A DNA stretch of 64,000 nucleotides from Bacteroides sp. (GCA_021202275.1 JAJQDI010000017.1:1-64000); one strand, 5' to 3'; positions 28,536 to 38,238 are shown, counted from the stretch's first letter. Notes: generated by a model not told the origin, from the letters alone. A program made the numbers and translations.

Positions 28536-29987
28536 ATGAAAAAAATAATGAAGTATATAGTGATCATGTTTGTCCCGTTATTCTGTCTGTCGGTAGCATC
28601 ATGCAACAGTGACGATTCCGAACCAGAAGTATCCGGACTAACAATTATATATGGTATTAAAATATTGAATGCCGGTGCGAATGGAACAGAGACCGTAGTG
28701 GGTACAGTGGATGAGGATAAAAAAGAGATCAGTTTTCCGGAAGTAGATCCGGAAACCGACCTTTCCAGAGTCCGTTTTGAAGTGGACCTGCCGGAAGGAG
28801 CGAGGATGGACGAAGAGGAATATAATTTCACAATCGCGGAAGGAAAATCCAGTCTGACACGTGTGATCTCGGTTATAAACGGCAAAAGAAAGCGTGAATA
28901 CTTTGCTACGATCCGTTTGGATTTACCGGTTTTCGGAGCTGATTTCTCGGACGCGAAAATGAAGGTATATGATTTTTCCGGACAAACAACCATGTATACA
29001 GATCTTGCATCTGCCAATACCCGCAGTGCGCACATGGATAAGGATTATGTACTGATCGTATCCCGTGAGGGAGGTACACGTCCGCATCTATTACGGGTAG
29101 AGGATCTGAAAGAAGGAGATGCCAGCCAGCCTATTATGCTGAGTACGAAAGATGTCACCGGAGGTACATTTGCGATCAGTGCAGGACGTTTGGCACAAGG
29201 CCATGTATATATTTGTAATCTGGCTACTCCATCTGCCGAGACACCTCTGAAAATATATCATTGGGCTTCCCCTACCGCGGAACCGGAACTGATAGCATCT
29301 ATATATAGTACAGACCTGACTGGATATGTAGCCGGTCGTTTCGGAGACTATATGTCTATGGATCTGGATGAAAGTGGTAATGGATATATTTTCTTAGGTA
29401 TCAATGCTTCACAGGCAACTTACAAGGTCCTTCGTTTGAGAGTCACAGATTTTACGAACATATCTCAACCTACTCTGATCAATAACGATGTATATGGAGG
29501 CTATTGGCTGAGTGTCAATCAGGTAGATGGTTCTCCGGAGGAATATTTGTATACAGGTCATAGTGCACCGATTATGTTGGTAAACTCCAATTTGCAGACC
29601 CAATATACCATTCCTGCCACCACACTGGCCCATACGGATGGCAGCGATGCACAGATCATTACATTTAACGAAGAAAGGTATATGGTTATGCTGGCTACTC
29701 CGGGAGCAGGAAGTATTGATATCTATGATATTACGGACGGAGATACCACTCTGGAAGCACTTACTTTGTTTGACGAAGGCAATCAGACAGCTTTAAGAAA
29801 ATATTCTCTTGGAGGAGATATTGCGGCTGGTACAGCTTCCGGAAGTATTGGATGGGCAAAAGAGGGAGATGAGACCTTGTATATTATGGGAGCGGCTCCG
29901 GGTGCTGGATTTGCTCTTCTTGAGTTCCCTAAAAAGGTAAAAGAAGATGACGTGGATGAGGAAGACGAGAATGAGGAAGAGGAATAA
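28536..29987 (+). CDS. Surface lipoprotein with Ig-like and propeller-like parts (DUF4623/DUF5018-like SGBP candidate)
   Basis: 483 residues from the ATG at 28536, which gives a signal peptide with lipobox SVASC (Cys about 23); the upstream in-frame ATG at 28455 lies inside susD. Residues 33-132 resemble the Ig-like DUF5018 module (ITGTVDE-type strand, here VVGTVDEDKKEI); the remainder looks like a beta-propeller as in DUF4623 proteins. The position after susD is where SusE/SusF-like glycan-binding proteins occur, so surface glycan binding is likely but unproven. The C-terminus is extremely acidic (EDDVDEEDENEEEE) and its codons overlap the start of the next gene. Confidence 0.7.
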   Translation: MKKIMKYIVIMFVPLFCLSVASCNSDDSEPEVSGLTIIYGIKILNAGANGTETVVGTVDEDKKEISFPEVDPETDLSRVRFEVDLPEGARMDEEEYNFTIAEGKSSLTRVISVINGKRKREYFATIRLDLPVFGADFSDAKMKVYDFSGQTTMYTDLASANTRSAHMDKDYVLIVSREGGTRPHLLRVEDLKEGDASQPIMLSTKDVTGGTFAISAGRLAQGHVYICNLATPSAETPLKIYHWASPTAEPELIASIYSTDLTGYVAGRFGDYMSMDLDESGNGYIFLGINASQATYKVLRLRVTDFTNISQPTLINNDVYGGYWLSVNQVDGSPEEYLYTGHSAPIMLVNSNLQTQYTIPATTLAHTDGSDAQIITFNEERYMVMLATPGAGSIDIYDITDGDTTLEALTLFDEGNQTALRKYSLGGDIAAGTASGSIGWAKEGDETLYIMGAAPGAGFALLEFPKKVKEDDVDEEDENEEEE

Positions 29988-31437
29988 ATGGAAGCTACAA
30001 AAGAGGTTTACATATGGATGTGTGTTCATGAGTATTGCGCTCATGATGGCAACCTGTAGCCATGAGGATGATGACGACGGTGGGGAAACTCCCCCGCCGT
30101 CATCTGTCACACTGGCCAGAAAAGAGATGCGTGGGGTATGGATGGCCACTGTATGGGAGCTGGACTGGCCTCAGTCTGTATATGACAGGGAGAGTCAAAA
30201 AAAACAGTATACAGACTATCTGGATACTTTTGTAGCATGTAATATTAATACTGTCTTTGTACAGATACGACCTACTGCTGACGCTTTCTATGATTCGCCC
30301 TATGAGTCATGGAGTAAAAGTATAACAGGGGTAGCAGGAAAAGATCCGGGATACGATGTCCTGGAATTTATGATCCGGGAAGCGCATGAGCGCAACCTGG
30401 AGTTCCATGCCTGGATAAATCCCTATCGCATCGCTACAAAAGCAAGTGCTTCAGACTCTTTTTCAGATCTTGACCCCAAAATCGATCCCGGCCTGATCAA
30501 AGATTATGATCTCATACGTATGTATAATCCTGCTTTACCAGAGGTACATCAACGGATTGCAGATATTGTGAAAGATATAATTACTACATACGATGTAGAT
30601 GGTATTCATTTTGATGATTACTTCTACCCCGATCCGGATAGTTATACATCTCTGGACGATGCTGCCGAATATGCTTTATATGGTGCAGGGTATTCGACCA
30701 TAGAGGCATTCCGTCGGGGAAATGTAGATAAAGTTGTGAAAATGGTGTTTGATGTAATTGTAAAGGAGAAACCTCAAGTCGTATTTTCCATTAGTCCTAC
30801 GGCGAATAATGATTATAATTACAATTCCCTATATGCGGATGTCACCCACTGGTGTAAGGAAGGCTGGGTGGATGTAATAATTCCTCAGTTGTATTCTGCT
30901 ACAGGGACATCTACCAGTAGTTTCAACGCACGTGTAGGCTGGTGGGCTCAATATTGTTATGAGGCTGTGCCGGTGGCAGGCTATGCGCTTTATAAATTTG
31001 GTGATGCTTCTGCCGGGACATCCTTTCAATCCACAAATGAACTTCTTGCTCAATTCAGACTGGCCGACGCACAACCTAAAATAATGGGAAGTGTGATGTA
31101 TAGGGCAAAGAACTTTCATGATAATAATTTAGGTATTATTGATGTGCTTAAACGGGAGGTTTATACCTCTCCGGCAGTAAGACCTTTTGTCGGACGTAAA
31201 ACGATGCCAGATCCCTCTCCTGTATATCATGTGGAGATATCCGGAGGTAAACTAAAATGGGATAGGGAAGACAATTTACAGACTGTTGTGTATAAAGTAG
31301 AGGATGGACAGGCTCATGTAACGGCTATTACCTCTGATAAAGAATATATGCTGACGACTAAAGGAGGGTACTGTTTGACAACTGTAAACAAAAATAATTT
31401 GGAAAGTGAAGTGTCGGAAGTAATTCTCTGGAACTGA
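29971..31437 (+). CDS. GHL10-family glycoside hydrolase lipoprotein (DUF187, DigH-like)
   Basis: 488 residues if started at ATG 29971; in-frame ATGs at 29947 and 29956 are alternatives and all overlap the previous gene. A hydrophobic segment ends in MMATC, a possible but weak lipobox, followed by an acidic linker HEDDDDGGE. Catalytic-barrel signatures: EMRGVWMATVWELDWP, TVFVQIRPTADAFY, FHAWINPYRI, and VDGIHFDDYFYP, where the paired acids lie on the strand expected for catalysis. E. coli DigH, same family, cuts peptidoglycan strands that lack stem peptides. A surface DigH-like enzyme in a susCD operon would feed wall glycan to SusC. Last gene of the operon; terminator at 31588-31623. Confidence 0.85.
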   Translation: MRKRNKWKLQKRFTYGCVFMSIALMMATCSHEDDDDGGETPPPSSVTLARKEMRGVWMATVWELDWPQSVYDRESQKKQYTDYLDTFVACNINTVFVQIRPTADAFYDSPYESWSKSITGVAGKDPGYDVLEFMIREAHERNLEFHAWINPYRIATKASASDSFSDLDPKIDPGLIKDYDLIRMYNPALPEVHQRIADIVKDIITTYDVDGIHFDDYFYPDPDSYTSLDDAAEYALYGAGYSTIEAFRRGNVDKVVKMVFDVIVKEKPQVVFSISPTANNDYNYNSLYADVTHWCKEGWVDVIIPQLYSATGTSTSSFNARVGWWAQYCYEAVPVAGYALYKFGDASAGTSFQSTNELLAQFRLADAQPKIMGSVMYRAKNFHDNNLGIIDVLKREVYTSPAVRPFVGRKTMPDPSPVYHVEISGGKLKWDREDNLQTVVYKVEDGQAHVTAITSDKEYMLTTKGGYCLTTVNKNNLESEVSEVILWN

Positions 31438-31587
31438 TCTGTTCCATGCAAGAAATAAAATAAAGTGACTTCTTAATCACGTATTTGTTTTTTCAGATTG
31501 AAGCTACTTATCGTAGTAACGTTTGGAAAGCATATGGTTACTGAAAATGGCCTGATAATAATATTTCTGATTTTGTTTGCAACAATA

Positions 31588-31623
31588 AAGCGGCTGTCCC
31601 ATGTCATTTTGAGACAGCCGCTT
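31588..31623. terminator. Bidirectional terminator between convergent operons
   Basis: AAGCGGCTGTC (31588-31598) pairs with GACAGCCGCTT (31613-31623), an 11-base-pair perfect stem with a 14-base loop. It lies between the plus-strand GHL10 gene and the minus-strand susD-B. Confidence 0.85.
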
Positions 31624-31653
31624 CTTCATTATCTAATTATTTATTATTTTTTA

Positions 31654-33372
31654 CTACCATCCTTCATTTTGTCCTATAGCGGCATTCAAAAGAATCTGTC
31701 CGGAAGGGATCGGATCTAAATAGTATTTAACATCAAATGTTCGGGTATTTCCATAAAATGCACTTACGTACCCATTCACAAGATTTGCCGGATCTATAGT
31801 CGGATCTGTAGAGAAATTAGCTCCGAGTAAAACTTCGGGATACGATGTAGAATCCAATTTGTCTAATTGATGCCAACGAATTAAATCCCAGTAACGGATA
31901 TCATTGTCCATGATCAACTCACATCTTCTTTCCCGGCGGATTTCCCAGATCAGATCAGACACACCATGGTTATTGGCCGGATCAGAGAAACCTACATCTT
32001 TTGTTAAATGAGGCAGACCCGCCCGATCCCTTAACAGATTGATCGTTTTATCCAGATCCGATTGTGTCATAGCCTCTCCTCCGACAGATTCCAGCTCAGC
32101 GGCAGCCTCGGCATATTGAAGATAAATAATAGATAACCAGAACAAAGGAGCATCTGTGTAATTCTTTACTGTGGTATTACGATATCCTTGCGGAATATCC
32201 GGATTATCGTATTTTTTGATACCGTAACCGGTCGAAGCATAATTCAGAATATCTCCCTCATAACGTCCAATGGTGCGTTCCGAATGAGAGACTGCATCGT
32301 CAATCGTACCTGAAAGACGTTTATCCCGCACTGCTAACAAATGGGTAATGGAGTAATATTCATTTCCGTCTTCTCTGGTTTCCATTACAGGCAGATCCGT
32401 ATCATCATAGCTGGTAAGAGATTTTGGCTTTCCATCCAGGAACAGGTAAGAATCAAAAGCATTCTTGGTTATACCATCCATAGGAGTGGAACTGGAAAGA
32501 TAAGCGATCAACGAGTGAGAGAAAATATCCTGTTTGTAGGCTTTGTAGAAAATAACCTCAGAATTTCCACTCAGACTCTCTGAATTATATTTGGTCTGAT
32601 AATCTTCATTCAAACTATACTCTTTGGCCATAATAGCTGCTGCCGCACACTTGGCTTCTTCCAGAAAAGTCTTTGCTCCTGTTAGATCCGGAGCTTTCTG
32701 TTTGTCGGTAGCCGTACGGTATTTGCGGAAAGTCCCTTCATACAGACAAATCTCAGCTTTCATCGCATACGCCATATCCTGAGAAAAAGAGATCTGTGAA
32801 CCATTGTCACGGATGTTGTCACAGGCATAATTGAGGTCTTCCAGTACCTTATCCATGATCTCATCCCGGTCCTGACGATGGCTATATAAATAACCTTCAT
32901 CGGTAATATCTAAAGATTTATCTATCCAGGGTACATCGCCGAACCTGCGCACCAGTTTGTAATATTCCCAGGCGCGCATCAACCGGGCTACACCTGTCCA
33001 GTGATTACGGGCCTCTTCTTCCAGGGCTTCCACCTGAGGGACATTCTCTAACAGGATGTTTGCCCGACGAATCTCGATCCAGCCATTCTGCCAGTTAGTA
33101 TCAGTAGCAGGAATCTGAATGTAATTCCAGTTGGTAAAAGAGTGTCCGGCCTGGTCATCGGTCAGGGTCTTAAAGTAGAAGTCTCCTGTACCCCCTGAAT
33201 TTCCGTAACCGGTAAAGCGGAGATAAAAAGCATTCGCATACCCTTCTATATTACCCTCAGTGGTCCAGAAGTTACTATTGGTAAAAGTATCCAGCGGGTT
33301 TTTGTCCAAAATACTGTCACAACTCATAAAAAAGAGAAGTGATAAGATGCAGAATATATTTATTTTCTTCAT
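31654..33372 (-). CDS. SusD-like surface glycan-binding lipoprotein (pair B)
   Basis: 572 residues. Lipobox FFMSC (Cys about 18) followed by DSILDKNPLDTFTNSNFW, a common SusD start. Core HWTGVARLMRAWEYYKLVRRFGDVPW and the C-terminal signature LIWEIRRERRCELIMDND (about 480-497). It is clearly a different subtype from the A and C pairs (shorter, different start and end). It follows susC-B by 29 bases on the minus strand and has no enzyme gene after it. Confidence 0.95.
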   Translation of the reverse strand: MKKINIFCILSLLFFMSCDSILDKNPLDTFTNSNFWTTEGNIEGYANAFYLRFTGYGNSGGTGDFYFKTLTDDQAGHSFTNWNYIQIPATDTNWQNGWIEIRRANILLENVPQVEALEEEARNHWTGVARLMRAWEYYKLVRRFGDVPWIDKSLDITDEGYLYSHRQDRDEIMDKVLEDLNYACDNIRDNGSQISFSQDMAYAMKAEICLYEGTFRKYRTATDKQKAPDLTGAKTFLEEAKCAAAAIMAKEYSLNEDYQTKYNSESLSGNSEVIFYKAYKQDIFSHSLIAYLSSSTPMDGITKNAFDSYLFLDGKPKSLTSYDDTDLPVMETREDGNEYYSITHLLAVRDKRLSGTIDDAVSHSERTIGRYEGDILNYASTGYGIKKYDNPDIPQGYRNTTVKNYTDAPLFWLSIIYLQYAEAAAELESVGGEAMTQSDLDKTINLLRDRAGLPHLTKDVGFSDPANNHGVSDLIWEIRRERRCELIMDNDIRYWDLIRWHQLDKLDSTSYPEVLLGANFSTDPTIDPANLVNGYVSAFYGNTRTFDVKYYLDPIPSGQILLNAAIGQNEGW

Positions 33373-33401
33373 AAACGTAATTCTTTTAATGTGCTCTCGT
33401 T

Positions 33402-36400
33402 TTAAAAAGTAACCTGTAGTCCGAAAGAGACAGTCCGATACAGCGGATCGATACGTCCCCAGGTTCCATTGCCATAATCATCTGTACCATTTTGTTTACT
33501 CTGACTGGTATTGATTTCGGGATCTATCGGAGCCCGGCTCTTGTTGATCAGCTCACATATATTGTTCGCACTGAAGTAAACACGCGCTTTTTCCATGTAC
33601 ACTTTACGGGTCCACTCTTTAGGGAAGGTGTATCCGACTGTCAGATTCTTAAAGCGCAGATAAGCCATATTTACCAGATACTTCGATTGAGGATAGAAGT
33701 TATACTGTCCTTTTTCAAGTACAGAGAAATTGCCCTGACCTGCGCCACCGGGGAAAAGACGTGGGAAATCTGCATTCGGATCGGGATTTTCTTCCGTCCA
33801 GTAGCTTGTCTGGTTGGCATAAAGTGCATCGGCACCGCGCATCATAGGCATAACAAAGGCACTCTGAGTCCAGACCTGACGTTTTCCAATGCCCTGGAAG
33901 AACAGATCAAGGTCAAAACCTTTCCATTCACCACCCAAACGGAAACTATACTGGTAACGCGGAGTGGTATTACCGATCACCTTCAGGTCACCATGATCAT
34001 CCAAAGTACCCGCTCCTACATCAATGGTACCACTGTTATCTAAATCCTTAAACTTAATATCACCAGGGCCAAAGATGAAATTCCCGGACTCCAGCAGGGT
34101 CTGATTTGCCACACCGCTTTTGTAAGAACCGTCGGCATTGAAATCATCGGCTGTAAAATAACGCTCTGTTTCAAAGCCCCAGATCTCACCTACCTTCTTA
34201 CCCGTATAATTCTGACTAAGGAGTTTGGTTTCGTTATCCCATTTCGTTATCGTGGTGGTAAAGTCACCAATGCTGGCATTTGCGTACAGGGTCAGTTTAT
34301 TTTTGAAACGGTGTCTCCAGTCGATGCTTAATTCCCAACCCCGGGTGCGCAGGGAGCCGGCATTTACATACGGGGCATCCGCACCCAATACCTGCGGCAT
34401 CGTCTGTCCAGGAGCCAACATGTCTTTGGTATCCCGCTGATACCAGTCAAAGGAGACATTCAGGTCATTATGAAGGAAACCAAAATCACCACCAATATCC
34501 AGGGTACGGATACGTTCCCATTTTAATGTAGAGGATACCAGTTTGGGCAGATCATAAATAACAGCTAGGTTACCACTGGAATCCAGCCAGTTTACATCCG
34601 AACTCTTCTTGTTCAGGGTAGCGATGTACATATAATCCCCTACAGCCTGATTACCGATCTCTCCATAAGAGGCACGTAACTTGGCATTATTAACTACACT
34701 CTTCAGGGGAGTAAAATATGCCTCTTCACTCATGCGGTAACCCACAGAACCTGATGGGAAAAAGGCCCAGCGATCGTTCTCCGGAAATTTAGATGAGCCA
34801 TCGTAACGACCGTTCAGTTCAACCAGCCAGATACCTTTATAGTCATAATTGATACGTCCGAACCAACCGGCCGTTCCCCACTCTGAGTGAGAACCGCCTA
34901 CGGTCTGATCACCGGTAGCTAAGTTAAACTCAGGCATGTTAATATCCAGCAGGCCCATACGTTTAGACCAATGAGAAGTATATTCGCCCTCTTCGGCATT
35001 CACACCTACCATCACATTAAAATTGTGATCCTTTTCCAGACTGAACTCATAGTTAGCATAGGCATTAAAGGCATACGAACGATCACGGCCCGAAGTATTC
35101 TGGATTGCTGAAGATGAAGATCTATATACCACTTCATCGAAATTACCGCCCCAGCTGTTGTATGCATAAAATGGAAGGGTAGCTATAGTCCTGAGTGAAT
35201 TCAACTGATTGAAAGTATAATCCACATTCAAAGTAAGCCCTTTTGTGATCTGTGCCTTTGCAAACCCACCCAGACGCATATATGTATTGTGTCTTGTATC
35301 ATCCCCGGCCTGCTTCAACCAACCAATGGCATTGTCCATATCATGTCCCTGGTATGAACCATAAGGACCGAAGAAACTGCCCCATCGCCACATATAAGTA
35401 TATACATCACGATACGTATTGGGAGTTACAAATTTCCGGTCACTGAAATTTACACGCGCACCAATCTGCAACCAGTCTGTCACCTCACTTGTCAGGTTAA
35501 GATTTGCAGTATAACGGTCTAACTTGTCCGGGTTAAAGTTCAGGATCCCTTCTTCGTGGTTATAGCCTAAAGAAAGATAATAAGAGGTTTTTCCACTGGT
35601 ACCCTGAATGTTAACGTTATGGCTTTGAGCGGGTTTCCAACTACGGAACATGATTCCGACCACATCCCAGTCCGCATAATAATAGTTCGTTCCATTTACC
35701 ACATCAAAGTCCTGTCCTTCTACCATTTCCCTGTATTTGGCTCTTTTTCCATTGTTCCTGGCTTTCCAGGCTTCTGCCTGAGGTAACATATCGTCTAAGT
35801 ACATCCCGAAAAGTTCATTGGCTGCTCCCCCGTTGTTTGAATTCGCATGTCCCAGAGCTCTGATCTGAGTGGGCACATCCGGATAATCAGGCAAGATAGT
35901 AGGGGTATCCCAGGAGAAGTTATTATTGTAATTGACAATTACCCGATCGCTTCTTTTAGCCGCCTTAGTAGTGATCAGGATTACACCGAATGCAGCCCGG
36001 GTACCATAAATAGAAGTAGAAGCAGCGTCTTTCAGTACAGAGATATTTTCAATGTCCTGAGGATTTAAGTAGGAAATATCTTCCATGGCCACACCATCTA
36101 CGACGATCAGTGGATCACTTTTTGCACTGTTACTTAATGTACCTGTACCACGGATAGTAATAGTGGGTTTGGCATCTAATGTACCGCTGCTATTCAAAAT
36201 GGTTAATCCCGGAACTACTCCCTGCAAGGCTTTCGAAACATCCGCTTGCGGACGAGAATCTAAGGTTTTACTAACATCCACAGTAGAGACTGCACCTGTC
36301 AGATTCGCTTTTTTTTGTGTTCCGTATCCTACTACTACGACTTCATCTAAAAGTTCAGCGTCTTCTCTTAGTGTAACAATCATATTAGGAGTTGCTCTTA

Positions 36401-36728
36401 TTTCCTGAGTCTGATACCCGACAAAAGAGATAAAAAGATACGCACTTTGTCTGACATTCAAACTAAAGCGTCCGTTAATATCTGTAATAGTACCATTAGA
36501 AGTACCTTTTTCTACGACACTGGCTCCGATAACCGGTTCACCCAGGTTGTCTATAACAACACCATTTATAGACACTGTTTGTTGTTGTTGAGAGATACTA
36601 GGAGTTGTGTCCGAAGCAGGATTATTAGCCAGTAATGTGCCGTCTCCCAGTAAAAATAGACCTGCTATAAACATAGCGGTCAGGCGTGTATTATGCACAC
36701 TACCTTTTCTTTTACGATCTTCATTCAT
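33402..36728 (-). CDS. SusC-like TonB-dependent outer-membrane transporter (pair B)
   Basis: 1108 residues. The N-terminus MNEDRKRKG is identical at base level to the other two susC genes, although the barrel is distantly related. Carboxypeptidase-D-like domain about 52-118 (INGVVIDNLGEPVIGASVV), TonB-box region LLDEVVVVGYG, plug (ALQGVVPGLTILNSSGTL, ISVLKDAASTSIYGTRAAFG) and barrel ending SFGLQVTF. The shared start with a divergent body suggests that a leader-plus-signal cassette has been exchanged between susC genes. Confidence 0.95.
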   Translation of the reverse strand: MNEDRKRKGSVHNTRLTAMFIAGLFLLGDGTLLANNPASDTTPSISQQQQTVSINGVVIDNLGEPVIGASVVEKGTSNGTITDINGRFSLNVRQSAYLFISFVGYQTQEIRATPNMIVTLREDAELLDEVVVVGYGTQKKANLTGAVSTVDVSKTLDSRPQADVSKALQGVVPGLTILNSSGTLDAKPTITIRGTGTLSNSAKSDPLIVVDGVAMEDISYLNPQDIENISVLKDAASTSIYGTRAAFGVILITTKAAKRSDRVIVNYNNNFSWDTPTILPDYPDVPTQIRALGHANSNNGGAANELFGMYLDDMLPQAEAWKARNNGKRAKYREMVEGQDFDVVNGTNYYYADWDVVGIMFRSWKPAQSHNVNIQGTSGKTSYYLSLGYNHEEGILNFNPDKLDRYTANLNLTSEVTDWLQIGARVNFSDRKFVTPNTYRDVYTYMWRWGSFFGPYGSYQGHDMDNAIGWLKQAGDDTRHNTYMRLGGFAKAQITKGLTLNVDYTFNQLNSLRTIATLPFYAYNSWGGNFDEVVYRSSSSAIQNTSGRDRSYAFNAYANYEFSLEKDHNFNVMVGVNAEEGEYTSHWSKRMGLLDINMPEFNLATGDQTVGGSHSEWGTAGWFGRINYDYKGIWLVELNGRYDGSSKFPENDRWAFFPSGSVGYRMSEEAYFTPLKSVVNNAKLRASYGEIGNQAVGDYMYIATLNKKSSDVNWLDSSGNLAVIYDLPKLVSSTLKWERIRTLDIGGDFGFLHNDLNVSFDWYQRDTKDMLAPGQTMPQVLGADAPYVNAGSLRTRGWELSIDWRHRFKNKLTLYANASIGDFTTTITKWDNETKLLSQNYTGKKVGEIWGFETERYFTADDFNADGSYKSGVANQTLLESGNFIFGPGDIKFKDLDNSGTIDVGAGTLDDHGDLKVIGNTTPRYQYSFRLGGEWKGFDLDLFFQGIGKRQVWTQSAFVMPMMRGADALYANQTSYWTEENPDPNADFPRLFPGGAGQGNFSVLEKGQYNFYPQSKYLVNMAYLRFKNLTVGYTFPKEWTRKVYMEKARVYFSANNICELINKSRAPIDPEINTSQSKQNGTDDYGNGTWGRIDPLYRTVSFGLQVTF

Positions 36729-36749
36729 ACAAGACTGATGATTTAATTG
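36706..36749 (-). promoter_or_regulatory. Conserved 44-base susC translation-start block (copy B)
   Basis: Minus-strand copy of the block at 23104-23147, identical through the ATG and first codons, although the susC-B protein is only distantly related to the other two. Confidence 0.65.
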
Positions 36750-36816
36750 TTTGTTAATTAGGGTTATACAATTTAAAATAGGTAAGGATGGGGTAGAATA
36801 GATAGGTTGTTGACTA

Positions 36817-36840
36817 TCACCGTGTTTTTTGATGTTTCAT
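36817..36840 (-). CDS. Candidate leader mini-ORF (MKHQKTR)
   Basis: Seven codons plus TGA, beginning in the GCCTATGAAACAT block 112 bases before the susC-B start. Counterpart of the mini-ORFs at 23025 and 38239. Confidence 0.3.
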   Translation of the reverse strand: MKHQKTR

Positions 36841-36906
36841 AGGCTTTTGTCTCTTAAATTTAATTAAAGGTTTGTATAAATTTTCTTATAATATTATTTG
36901 TTACCA

Positions 36907-36921
36907 AGTTCTGATAGAACT
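36907..36921. promoter_or_regulatory. Palindromic operator candidate, susC-B copy
   Basis: Perfect palindrome AGTTCT-GAT-AGAACT (minus strand AGTTCTATCAGAACT, followed by TGGTAAC as at susC-A), 179 bases before susC-B. The AACCTTTAAT block lies between it and the mini-ORF. The rest of the 36922-37160 gap after murK2 is AT-rich and shows no gene. Confidence 0.65.
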
Positions 36922-37160
36922 TATTATTTTATCTATATTTTGGGATTTTCCCAAAGTGATTGGTTGTCTTAAGAGATACAATATTTAATTAACAAAGGCA
37001 TATTTTTATGTCTTGAAAGCAAATATATACTTTCTTTTGAAGTTGGCAACAATAATTTATCTTATTTTGTATTTATATATATAAATTCACAAATAAGATA
37101 AAAATAAGTGTGCTCTTACAGGATTATAAGAGAGAGAAAGAATGTATTTAGATAGTGTAT

Positions 37161-38009
37161 TTAAGGCTCTTCGATGTTCAGCGAGTGAAACTCTACTAAA
37201 CCTGCCATTGGAGTCTCTTCAATAACATCCAGATCAACGCCATAATTGGATGCTACATCGCGTAGTATATCGGAGTAAGTATATGCCACAGAACCGACAA
37301 ATCGGATCGGATAATTTTTATAATCATATTGGCACACACTCCTGATAAAAAAGTCATTCAGATTCCTGACAAGTATGTCATATACATATTCATTATCTAA
37401 GTAATCTGCTAAGAAATAAGAGATTGTTGCTAAAAAGCGGTTTGGAAATGGACGGTTGTATACCGATTCCATTGCCTCATTGGGGGTAATACGAAGTTTT
37501 TCATAAAAGTCGGCAGTAAGTTGTTGAGGGGCCAGCCCTTTCAGTGCGTCGGAAAGAAACATTTTTCCGAGAGCAGCTCCACTACCTTCATCTCCTAAAA
37601 TGTAACCGGCAGCCTTAACATTCTTAACTATGATCTTTCCATCATAAAAGCAGGAGTTAGAGCCGGTTCCTAAGATACATGCTATCCCGGATTCACATTT
37701 GAAAAGTCCACGAGCTGCTGCTAAAAGATCACTTTCTACCTGAATAGGTGTTTTGAACTGTGCAACTAAAGATGCTCCCATGATATTTTTTTTCTCATGA
37801 GAAGTACATCCGGCACCATAATAATAAACTTGTTCGAGTTTCTTTTTGAAAAAGAATTCAGGAAGTCCTAATCTCACACTGCGACTAATTTCCCTTCTTG
37901 TCTGAAAGAAAGGATTTAAGCCTTCTGTAAAAACTCTGTTTACGATATGATTATCTTCAACAAGCGCCCATTCAGTTCGTGTAGATCCACTTTCTGCTAT
38001 AAGTTTCAT
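37161..38009 (-). CDS. MurK-like sugar kinase paralogue (BadF/BadG family)
   Basis: 282 residues from the ATG at 38009, which aligns with the MurK start (MKLIAESGST); the longer frame to 38108 would run through the promoter box at 38034. Same signatures as MurK: GAGC, LAAARGLF, GTGSNSCFYDG, LGDEGSGAALGK, FPNRFLA. The phosphate-1 loop is ESGSTRTEW instead of DSGSTKTDW, so the conserved Mg-coordinating Asp has become Glu. It may phosphorylate a different amino sugar or act as a sensor. It lies between two susC genes that carry the shared operator, which ties it to the regulon. Confidence 0.82.
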   Translation of the reverse strand: MKLIAESGSTRTEWALVEDNHIVNRVFTEGLNPFFQTRREISRSVRLGLPEFFFKKKLEQVYYYGAGCTSHEKKNIMGASLVAQFKTPIQVESDLLAAARGLFKCESGIACILGTGSNSCFYDGKIIVKNVKAAGYILGDEGSGAALGKMFLSDALKGLAPQQLTADFYEKLRITPNEAMESVYNRPFPNRFLATISYFLADYLDNEYVYDILVRNLNDFFIRSVCQYDYKNYPIRFVGSVAYTYSDILRDVASNYGVDLDVIEETPMAGLVEFHSLNIEEP

Positions 38010-38033
38010 ATCATGGTTTTTTGGATTTGGATA

Positions 38034-38041
38034 CAAATATA
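38034..38041 (-). promoter_or_regulatory. TATATTTG -7 box of the MurK paralogue
   Basis: Minus-strand TATATTTG, identical to the namZ2 box. Predicted start near 38027, 18 bases before the ATG at 38009. No clear -33 TTTG at the right distance. Confidence 0.5.
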
Positions 38042-38161
38042 TGGTATTTTTTGAGGTTTTGCTCTTTTTGTAAATAGAAAAAGGGTGATAGATATCTTCT
38101 GTGGCCAATTTTCTCCAAACCTATTCTTATCTACTTTTCATCTTTCTCCTTATTAGTAATA

Positions 38162-38176
38162 AGTTCTATCAGAACT
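38162..38176. promoter_or_regulatory. Palindromic operator candidate, susC-C/murK2 copy
   Basis: Perfect AGTTCT-ATC-AGAACT, 168 bases before susC-C, in the divergent gap with the kinase gene. A TATATAACCTTTAATAA block follows about 40 bases on, as at the other two copies. Confidence 0.65.
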
Positions 38177-38238
38177 CTATAAGCATAAAAAAGAGATTAC
38201 AATTTATATAACCTTTAATAATTAATGAGATGCCGCCT

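Noticed and set aside
38010..38108. N-terminal extension of the MurK paralogue to 38108
   Set aside because: The extension has no similarity to MurK and contains the TATATTTG box; the ATG at 38009 aligns with MurK.
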